Source: an uncultured Clostridia bacterium (lineage in GTDB: Bacteria > Bacillota > Clostridia > Lachnospirales > CAG-274). Taken from it: a stretch of 64,000 bases of DNA. Position 1 is the first letter of the stretch; every line of letters begins with the position of its first letter. The translations under genes and the position numbers were made by a program. This document shows positions 52,986-59,955 of this stretch, one piece after another. The notes beneath the pieces are model-generated. The model had not been told where the DNA came from. It did not search any database and saw only the letters and a program-made list of their open reading frames with translations. The DNA is taken from assembly GCA_944384235.1 (NCBI GenBank), contig CALWSP010000002.1, positions 57,592 through 121,591 of the forward strand, written 5' to 3'.

Positions 52986-53390
52986 ATGGAAAAAAATGTT
53001 TATGAATTGGCAAGAGAGCTTGCTACTGCAGTTTTAGAGACTAAAGAAGGGCAAAAAGTTAGCGAGGCTAGGTTTATTTTTGACAACAATGAAGAAGCTA
53101 GACAGCAATTATTAGATTACAACATTTACAAAGATGCTGTAAATTCAAGAATTGAAGAGGGCCAGCTTTCAAGAGAAGAAATGCAAAAAGAGGGCGGAAA
53201 AATGGCTCAAATGGTAGATGAGTTAAAGAAAAACCCTATTATTAACGATATGGTTAAGGCTGAAGCTGAGTTTAATATGCTTGTAAACAGAGTTATTGGA
53301 ATTTTTCAGGCTAGTTTAACTGGCGAGGACGAAAACGAAGATGGCTGTGGTTGTAGCGGCGGCTGTGGAAGTTGTAGCGGTTGCCACTAA
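52986..53390 (+). CDS. YlbF/YmcA (RicA/RicF)-family protein with cysteine-rich tail
   Basis: A 134-residue helical protein of the YlbF/YmcA family, whose Bacillus members join RicT in a [4Fe-4S] complex that steers RNase Y and mRNA processing. In Bacillus ymcA lies next to miaB and upstream of mutS-mutL, the same order as here, so this is the RicA counterpart by position. The C-terminus carries a glycine-cysteine tail (CGCSGGCGSCSGC) that could hold a cluster or metal. ATG 52986 has AGGTGG eight bases upstream; a GTG at 52974 is inside that site. Confidence 0.82.
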   Translation: MEKNVYELARELATAVLETKEGQKVSEARFIFDNNEEARQQLLDYNIYKDAVNSRIEEGQLSREEMQKEGGKMAQMVDELKKNPIINDMVKAEAEFNMLVNRVIGIFQASLTGEDENEDGCGCSGGCGSCSGCH

Positions 53391-53406
53391 TTAAGGGGTA
53401 GTTGAT

Positions 53407-56019
53407 ATGTCAAAATTAACTCCTATGATGGAGCAATATATGCAGATTAAAGACCAATATAAAAACTGTCTTTTGTTTTACAGGTTAGGGGATTTTTACG
53501 AGCTTTTTTTTGACGATGCTTTAATTGCTTCTAAAGAGCTTGAAATTACTTTAACTGGCAAAAGTTGTGGTTTAGAAGAAAAGGCACCTATGTGTGGAGT
53601 GCCTTTTCATTCTGCTGATGGATATATTGCAAGGTTAGTTGAAAAAGGATACAAAGTTGCTATTTGTGAGCAAATTGAAAACCCTAAGGAAACAAAGGGA
53701 ATTGTTGCTAGAGATGTTGTGAGAATTGTTACGCCAGGAACTGTTCTTGACACAAAGTATTTAGAAGATGGAAAAAACAACTATATTATGTGCATATACA
53801 AAGGCGGTATTGATTACGGCATTGCCCTTTGTGATGTTACAACTGGCGAATTTCAGGTTATGGACATAGCAAGTGATTTTGAAAGCAAGATTATTGACGA
53901 AATTGCTAGGTTTATGCCATCTGAAATTATTTGTAACAGTGAGTTTGATTTAAAAGAAAAGATTTTAAGAGTTTTTGACATTAACACTAGCATTTACACT
54001 AATTCTAGCTTTAATTACTCTGATGCAAATATTTTTCTTTGCAACCATTTTAAAGTTATTAACTTATCAGGCTTTGGCATTGAAAAAGAAAAGTCTATTG
54101 TTTGTGCAGCTGGTGCTTTATTGCAATATTTAATTGACACTCAAAAAAATCAACTAGCTAACATATCTAGCATTAAGCTACACACCCCTGACAAATTTAT
54201 GGTTTTAGACATTAGTTCAAGACGAAATTTAGAGCTTACTCAAACTATGAGAGAAAAGTCTAAAAAGGGGTCTTTACTTTGGGTTTTAGACGAAACAAAA
54301 ACTTCTATGGGCGCTAGGCTTTTAAGGAGCTGGGTTGAACAGCCTCTTATTCAAAAAGAGGACATTCAAAGAAGGTTAGACGCAGTAGAAGAATTAAAAA
54401 ACGACAGTTTAGGCAGAAAAATTTTGCAAGACTTACTTAAAGGCATTTACGACATTGAAAGGCTTATGAGCAAGGTTGTGTATGGAAGTGTAAATGCAAG
54501 AGAGTTAATAGCTCTTAAAAATTCTTTTAAAGTGCTTCCAGAAATTAAAAGCTACATTAAAAACTATGATTGTAAGTGTTTAAAAGACATTTATGAAAAT
54601 TTTGACACATTAAAGGACATATGTGAGCTTATAGAAGAAAGCATTTCTGACGAGCCTCCTGTTAGTTTAAGAGAGGGTATGATTATTAAAGATGGATATA
54701 GTGAGGAAGTTGACAGATTAAGAAGCGCTAAAAAAGAGGGTTCTTCTTGGCTTTTAGAATTAGAGAGAAAAGAAAAAGAAGAAACTGGAATTAGCAAACT
54801 AAGAATTAAATACAACAAAGTTTTTGGATATTTTATTGAAGTTACTAACTCTTACAAGGATATGGTTCCTCAAAGGTATATTAGAAAGCAAACTCTTGCA
54901 AACGCTGAAAGATATATTACAGAGGAATTAAAGGAAATTGAGGACACTATTTTAGGTGCAGACGAAAAAGTTGTTTTACTTGAATACGAGTTATTTACAA
55001 AAATTAGAGAGCTTATTGCTATAAATGTTGAAAAAATTCAGGAAGTTGCAAGGTTTATTTCTGAAATTGACACACTTCAATCCCTTGCTGAAGTTGCAGA
55101 AAACAGAGGCTATTCAAAGCCTACTATTTCAAAGGAACAAGAGCTTTATATTGAAGATGGAAAGCACCCAGTTGTTGAAAAAATTATTGGCGATGAGTTT
55201 ATTGCAAACAACTCAAAGCTTGACAACAAAAACTACATTTCTGTTATTACTGGGCCTAATATGGCAGGAAAGTCTACGTTTATGCGTCAAAACGCTTTAA
55301 TTGTTTTAATGGCTCAAATGGGAAGTTTTGTTCCTGCAAAAAGTGCTAAAATTGGCATTGTGGACAGAATTTTTACAAGAGTTGGAGCCTCTGACGACTT
55401 GGCGACAGGGCAATCAACTTTTATGGTTGAAATGCTTGAAGTTGCAAACATATTAAACAACGCAACAAGCAAAAGCCTTTTAATTTTAGACGAAATAGGC
55501 AGAGGAACATCTACCTTTGATGGGCTTAGCATTGCTTGGGCTGTTTTAGAGTATATTGCAAACAAAATTTGTGCTAGAACTTTGTTTTCCACCCATTACC
55601 ACGAGCTTATTGCTTTAGAGGGGAAAGTTAAAGGAATTAAAAATTATTATGTTAGTGTGAAAGAAATTAAAAACGAAAACAACGAAGAGAGTATAATTTT
55701 TCTTAGAAAAATTTTAGAGGGTGGAACTGACAAAAGTTACGGTATACACGTTGCTAAAATTGCAGGTGTGCCTAGAAGTGTTATTAAAAGGTCTAACTCT
55801 ATATTAAAGTTACTTTCAGAAGAAAAAGGTGTGGACCTTGAAAGAACAAACTTTGATTTTGATTACATTAACGACCCATTAGAAGAAAAGTTAGTATTTT
55901 TTGATGATATAATAAACGACATTGAAAGAATTGACTTAGAAAATATAACTCCTTTAGAGGCTATGAAAAAGTTATTTACTTTAAAAGACAAATTAAATAG
56001 CCTTGACAAAGAACAGTAG
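53407..56019 (+). CDS. mutS: DNA mismatch repair protein MutS
   Basis: Recognises mismatches and recruits MutL. The N-terminal Phe-X-Glu mismatch wedge is in GDFYELFFDDA, and Walker A GPNMAGKST is at 616-624, with DEIGRGTSTFDG and STHYHEL. The 870-residue length is normal for MutS1 of Clostridia, and the helix-turn-helix end is complete. It lies 16 bases after the RicA-like gene and nine before mutL. Confidence 0.97.
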   Translation: MSKLTPMMEQYMQIKDQYKNCLLFYRLGDFYELFFDDALIASKELEITLTGKSCGLEEKAPMCGVPFHSADGYIARLVEKGYKVAICEQIENPKETKGIVARDVVRIVTPGTVLDTKYLEDGKNNYIMCIYKGGIDYGIALCDVTTGEFQVMDIASDFESKIIDEIARFMPSEIICNSEFDLKEKILRVFDINTSIYTNSSFNYSDANIFLCNHFKVINLSGFGIEKEKSIVCAAGALLQYLIDTQKNQLANISSIKLHTPDKFMVLDISSRRNLELTQTMREKSKKGSLLWVLDETKTSMGARLLRSWVEQPLIQKEDIQRRLDAVEELKNDSLGRKILQDLLKGIYDIERLMSKVVYGSVNARELIALKNSFKVLPEIKSYIKNYDCKCLKDIYENFDTLKDICELIEESISDEPPVSLREGMIIKDGYSEEVDRLRSAKKEGSSWLLELERKEKEETGISKLRIKYNKVFGYFIEVTNSYKDMVPQRYIRKQTLANAERYITEELKEIEDTILGADEKVVLLEYELFTKIRELIAINVEKIQEVARFISEIDTLQSLAEVAENRGYSKPTISKEQELYIEDGKHPVVEKIIGDEFIANNSKLDNKNYISVITGPNMAGKSTFMRQNALIVLMAQMGSFVPAKSAKIGIVDRIFTRVGASDDLATGQSTFMVEMLEVANILNNATSKSLLILDEIGRGTSTFDGLSIAWAVLEYIANKICARTLFSTHYHELIALEGKVKGIKNYYVSVKEIKNENNEESIIFLRKILEGGTDKSYGIHVAKIAGVPRSVIKRSNSILKLLSEEKGVDLERTNFDFDYINDPLEEKLVFFDDIINDIERIDLENITPLEAMKKLFTLKDKLNSLDKEQ

Positions 56020-56027
56020 GTGAGAAA

Positions 56028-57941
56028 ATGGCAAACATACATTTACTTGAGAACAGCCTTATTAACAAAATTGCTGCTGGTGAAGTTGTTGAAAGGCCAG
56101 CATCAGTTGTTAAAGAGCTTATGGAAAATTCTATTGACGCTGGAGCAACGAGTATAAGCGTTGAAATTAAAGAAGGTGGAATTAGCCTTATTAAAATTGT
56201 AGACAACGGCAAGGGCATAGAAAAAGACGAAATTAAAACTGCTTTTTTAAGGCACGCAACAAGCAAGTTAAATAGTTTTGAGGACCTTGAAAACATTTTA
56301 ACACTTGGCTTTAGAGGCGAGGCTTTATCTAGCATTGCCTCTGTTTCAAAGGTTGAAATGGCTACAAGAACTAAAGAAAGCGAAGTAGGAAACCGCATTT
56401 TTATTAACGGCGGAGTTATTGAAAAAATGGACGAAGTTGGTATGAATGTTGGCACTTGCTTTATTATGAGAGATTTATTTTACAACACTCCAGCTAGGAG
56501 AAAGTTTTTGAAAAAAGCAGCAACAGAGGGAAGCCAAATTTCCGAAGTTATTAACAAAATTGCTATGGGACACCCTGAAATTGCTATTAGATATGTAAAC
56601 AACTCAAACACTATTTTACAAACTAGTGGCAGTGGAGATGTTAAAGACTGTATAATGAAAATTTATGGAAGTCAGGTTGCAAAAGAGTTAATTAAAGTTG
56701 AGTATGAAAAAAGTGAATATAAAGTTAGTGGTTATATAGCTAAGCCTAGCCTTTCAAGAGGCAACAGAGGATATGGAAACTTTTTTATTAACGGAAGATA
56801 TATTAAAAGCTCTTTAGTTCAAAACGCTGTTGAAGAGGCCTACAAAGGGAAGATTATGGTTCAAAAATTTCCTGTTTTTGCACTTAATTTAAAAACTCCT
56901 AAAAACAGTGTAGATGTAAATGTTCACCCAACAAAGCTTGAGGTTAGGTTTGCCGATGAAAACTTAATTTATGACTTAATTTACGATTGTGTTTCAAAGG
57001 CTTTAAAAAGCGAAAACCTTATACCAAGTGTTGAGTGGGGGAAGAAAAAGGTTGAAAAAGCTAAAAGTGTTCAAGTTGAAATTGACGATTTAAAATACGA
57101 CGAAAAGCCAATTCAAAAAGAAGAACTTTCATTTAATTCACCTTTAAAAAATGAAAAGTGTATAGAGGAAAGCAAAAAAGAAAACAATATAAACAGTTTT
57201 AAAAATGTTATTGAAACTTTATATTCTAGCGAAAAAAAAGAAGAAAAAAAGGAAGATGTTTTTAAAAAGTTAGAAACGCAAAAAGTTGAAACGCCAAAGG
57301 TTATAGAAAAAGTAGAAACACCTAAAGAAACAGAAGTTAAAAAAGAAAGAAAGCCGTTTTTTAACAACTACACCATTGTAGGGCAAGTTTTTGGCACTTA
57401 CTGGATAGTTGAGCAAAACGCAAGTATGTATTTAATTGACCAACACGCAGCTCACGAAAGGGCTTTATATGAGGAGCTTGTTGAAAAGTTTAGAAACTAT
57501 GAAATAGCAAGCCAGCAACTTTTACACCCAATTGCTGTTAATTTAACTGAAAGGGAGAAAGTTGTTGTTGAAGAAAATATGGAGCTTTTAGAAAAGTTTG
57601 GTTTTGAAGTTGAAGAATTTGGGTTTAAAGCTTATGCTTTAAGGGCTGTTCCTTATATTTTTGACAAGCCAAGTGATGTGAGTTTTTTTACAGACATTGT
57701 GGATATGTTAGGTAGAAAAAAAATAAATGGAGTTTACGAAACTAAAGAAGATGCTATTGCTACAATGAGTTGCAAGGCTGCGGTAAAGGGAAACAGCGTT
57801 TTAAGCTATTTAGAGGCTAAAGAGCTTATTAAAAAGTTATTAGAGCTTGAAAACCCTTTTAATTGCCCTCACGGCAGGCCAACTATTATTGAAATGAGCA
57901 AGTATGAGGTTGAAAAGAAGTTTAAAAGAGTAAAGGATTAG
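56028..57941 (+). CDS. mutL: DNA mismatch repair endonuclease MutL
   Basis: GHL ATPase and latent nicking endonuclease. N-terminal NSIDAGA, DNGKGI and GFRGEALSSI bind ATP. After a charged, low-complexity linker (about 345-445), the C-terminal domain has the endonuclease motif DQHAAHERALYEE (from residue 471), SCK, CPHGRP and FKRV. QQLLHP resembles the beta-clamp motif. It has 637 residues. AGGTGA precedes the start. The species therefore uses a MutH-independent system. Confidence 0.96.
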   Translation: MANIHLLENSLINKIAAGEVVERPASVVKELMENSIDAGATSISVEIKEGGISLIKIVDNGKGIEKDEIKTAFLRHATSKLNSFEDLENILTLGFRGEALSSIASVSKVEMATRTKESEVGNRIFINGGVIEKMDEVGMNVGTCFIMRDLFYNTPARRKFLKKAATEGSQISEVINKIAMGHPEIAIRYVNNSNTILQTSGSGDVKDCIMKIYGSQVAKELIKVEYEKSEYKVSGYIAKPSLSRGNRGYGNFFINGRYIKSSLVQNAVEEAYKGKIMVQKFPVFALNLKTPKNSVDVNVHPTKLEVRFADENLIYDLIYDCVSKALKSENLIPSVEWGKKKVEKAKSVQVEIDDLKYDEKPIQKEELSFNSPLKNEKCIEESKKENNINSFKNVIETLYSSEKKEEKKEDVFKKLETQKVETPKVIEKVETPKETEVKKERKPFFNNYTIVGQVFGTYWIVEQNASMYLIDQHAAHERALYEELVEKFRNYEIASQQLLHPIAVNLTEREKVVVEENMELLEKFGFEVEEFGFKAYALRAVPYIFDKPSDVSFFTDIVDMLGRKKINGVYETKEDAIATMSCKAAVKGNSVLSYLEAKELIKKLLELENPFNCPHGRPTIIEMSKYEVEKKFKRVKD

Positions 57942-57948
57942 GTGAATT

Positions 57949-58512
57949 ATGGTATATATTTTAGGTTTTATTTTAAAAGCTGTTGCAATTATTATTGTGA
58001 CAACTGTGTTTGAATTTTCAAAGGGAATTGCATCTTATATGCAAGGGGATATGATGGCTAAGCAACAAAGAAAGCTTAGTTTAAACCCTTTTAAACATTT
58101 TGAGCCTATTGGGTTTATTTTGTTTTTATTTATTGGTTATGGCTGGGCTAACCCTATTCCAACATCTAGCCTGCACTACAAGGACAGAAAAAAGGGAACT
58201 ATTATTACCTACCTTACGCCAATTATTTTAAGTGTTGTTTTAGCAAATGTTTTTAACTTAATTTACCAAACATTTAGCTATTTGATTATATTTAATTATT
58301 TATCACAGTTTTTTGCTAGAATTGCTGTTTTTAACATTATTCCAGTTTATCCTTTAGCTGGTAGCTGGATACTTAAAGCTTTATTAAACCCTAATTCTGC
58401 AATGAAATATAGTTTTTATGAAAAGCAGGTTCAATGGGCTTTAATCTTTTTCTTGTTTTTAGGTTTATTAAACCCTATTTTAAATGAAATAGTGAATTTT
58501 GTTATTTGGTGA
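57949..58512 (+). CDS. Site-2 protease (M50) family protein lacking catalytic residues
   Basis: A 187-residue membrane protein with about five hydrophobic helices. The framework of the small M50 family is intact: GDMMAKQQRKLSLNPFKHFEPIG, GWANPIP and NIIPVYPLAG are the usual landmarks. But the zinc site is gone. HExxH reads FEFSK (residues 21-25), so both histidines are lost, and the third ligand Asp in PLDG is Ala137. It cannot be a zinc protease as read. It lies between mutL and scpA, the same place as active S2P genes in related Clostridia. A scaffold or inhibitor role is possible; function unknown. Confidence 0.8.
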   Translation: MVYILGFILKAVAIIIVTTVFEFSKGIASYMQGDMMAKQQRKLSLNPFKHFEPIGFILFLFIGYGWANPIPTSSLHYKDRKKGTIITYLTPIILSVVLANVFNLIYQTFSYLIIFNYLSQFFARIAVFNIIPVYPLAGSWILKALLNPNSAMKYSFYEKQVQWALIFFLFLGLLNPILNEIVNFVIW

Positions 58513-58516
58513 TTTT

Positions 58517-59266
58517 ATGAAAGTTGAGCTTGAAGTTAAGCTAGAAAAATTTGAAGGTCCTATGGACCTTCTATATAGCTTAATTGTGAAAAACAAAATT
58601 GATATATATGACATACCTATTGCAGAAATTACTGAGCAGTATCTTGAATACATAAATTATATGAACAAGTATAATATGGAAAATTTAAGTGAATTTCTTG
58701 TTATGGCTGCTAACTTAATTGAAATTAAGTCTAGAATGCTTTTGCCTAAAGAAGTGAACGAGGAAAACGAGGAAATTGACCCTAGAGATGACCTTGTTAA
58801 AAAAATTATTGAGTATAAAATTTTTAAGGGCATTGCTTTAGATTTTAACAAAATACAACAAGAATCTGGCTTTAGCTATTACAGAGAGGCTGAAAAAGAT
58901 GTTGTTAAAAAGGTTAAAGAAAGTGTTCCAAAAGAAATTTCTGAAATATTAAAAGATGCTGATGCTAATATGCTTTTTGACGCTTTTAAAGAGGTGTTAA
59001 AAAGAAAAGAGATTAAAGTTGAAAAAATTAAGAAAGATTTTGAGCCTATAAAGCCAGATGTTTTTACTGTTGAGAGCAAAATTAAGTATTTAAAAAGCAT
59101 TATTAAAAAAGGTGAAAAAATTAGCTTTTTTTATTTTTTTGAAAAAGATAGTAGCAAAAACGAAATTGTTACTACTTTTTTGGCTATGCTTGAGCTTATA
59201 AAAGAAAATTTAATTTATATTGAGCAAGGAGAAAATTTTTCTGACATTATTATTACTAGGGCATAG
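58517..59266 (+). CDS. scpA: Segregation and condensation protein ScpA
   Basis: Kleisin that bridges SMC heads with ScpB in chromosome segregation. The N-terminal LEKFEGPMDLLYSLIVKNKIDIYDIPIAEITEQYLEYI is diagnostic. A charged central linker and a C-terminal winged helix follow. The start 58517 has GGTGA close by, overlapping the stop of the preceding gene; a TTG at 58499 is unnecessary. It has 249 residues and precedes scpB by 12 bases. Confidence 0.94.
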   Translation: MKVELEVKLEKFEGPMDLLYSLIVKNKIDIYDIPIAEITEQYLEYINYMNKYNMENLSEFLVMAANLIEIKSRMLLPKEVNEENEEIDPRDDLVKKIIEYKIFKGIALDFNKIQQESGFSYYREAEKDVVKKVKESVPKEISEILKDADANMLFDAFKEVLKRKEIKVEKIKKDFEPIKPDVFTVESKIKYLKSIIKKGEKISFFYFFEKDSSKNEIVTTFLAMLELIKENLIYIEQGENFSDIIITRA

Positions 59267-59278
59267 GAGGGGGATTTT

Positions 59279-59845
59279 TTGACTATTTCTGAATTAGAAG
59301 CTGTTATTGAGGCTATTTTATTTGCTTCTGGTGACATTGTGAACATTAAAAGCATTGCCTTTGCTACTGGTGAAAAGGAAAAAACAATTAAATCTGTTAT
59401 AGAAAATATGGCAGACAGGCTTGATGAAAGAAAAAGCGGTGTTCAAATTATTCAAATTGAAGATGGATACCAAATGTGTAGTAGAAGTGAGTATTTTGAG
59501 TTTTTGAAAAAAATTTTTAAAGCTCCTAAAAGAAAGGTGTTATCAAGCACTTTACTTGAAACTTTAGCTATTATTGCTTACAAACAGCCAATTACTAGAA
59601 GCCAAATTGAAGAAATTAGAGGCGTTAGTGCTGAACATTCTTTAAACAAGTTATTAGAGTATAATTTGATTAAGGAAGCTGGACGTCTTGAGGGTTTAGG
59701 AAAGCCTATTTTATTTGAAACAACTACGGAGTTTTTAAGATATTTTGGGTTTAGTTCAATTGACGCTTTGCCAGAAAATGTTGCAGACATTGAAAGCATT
59801 AAAAAAGAGGCTGAAATGGAAGTGGAGAGTTTAAGAAGTGTTTAA
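59279..59845 (+). CDS. scpB: Segregation and condensation protein ScpB
   Basis: Winged-helix dimer that binds ScpA. LEAVIEAILFASGDIVNI, LSSTLLETLAIIAYKQPITRSQIEEIRGV and SLNKLLEYNLIKEAGRLEGLGKP match the family. The start is TTG at 59279 with AGGAGG about eight bases upstream; no ATG is near. It has 188 residues. It is the last gene of the miaB-scpB run; no clear terminator separates it from the kinase gene 12 bases later. Confidence 0.94.
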   Translation: MTISELEAVIEAILFASGDIVNIKSIAFATGEKEKTIKSVIENMADRLDERKSGVQIIQIEDGYQMCSRSEYFEFLKKIFKAPKRKVLSSTLLETLAIIAYKQPITRSQIEEIRGVSAEHSLNKLLEYNLIKEAGRLEGLGKPILFETTTEFLRYFGFSSIDALPENVADIESIKKEAEMEVESLRSV

Positions 59846-59857
59846 AAAGGGGTATTT

Positions 59858-59955
59858 ATGAAAAAAAGAATAATATTTTTTATTTTTTTACTTTATGTTT
59901 AGTAGTTATTTTTTTATCTATTTTTACAGAGGTTTGCAAAAACAGGCGGAATGTG
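59858..59955 (+). other. Frame-shifted N-terminal segment of the hybrid kinase with a U UUU UUA slippery site
   Basis: ATG 59858 has GGGG upstream and starts a signal-anchor-like peptide (MKKRIIFFIF) that hits TAG TAG at 59900-59905. The -1 frame from 59890 continues with a hydrophobic helix (TLCLVVIFLSIFTEV) into the kinase body without a stop. The heptamer T TTT TTA (59884-59890) lies in the correct register to join the two by -1 frameshifting. A one-base deletion from a T or A run, or a sequencing error, would look the same. Confidence 0.65.

Noticed and set aside
59861..59867. Seven-A run as the site of the kinase frameshift
   Set aside because: Insertion of one A would also restore the frame, but the T-run heptamer is in better register for slippage; kept only as an alternative.
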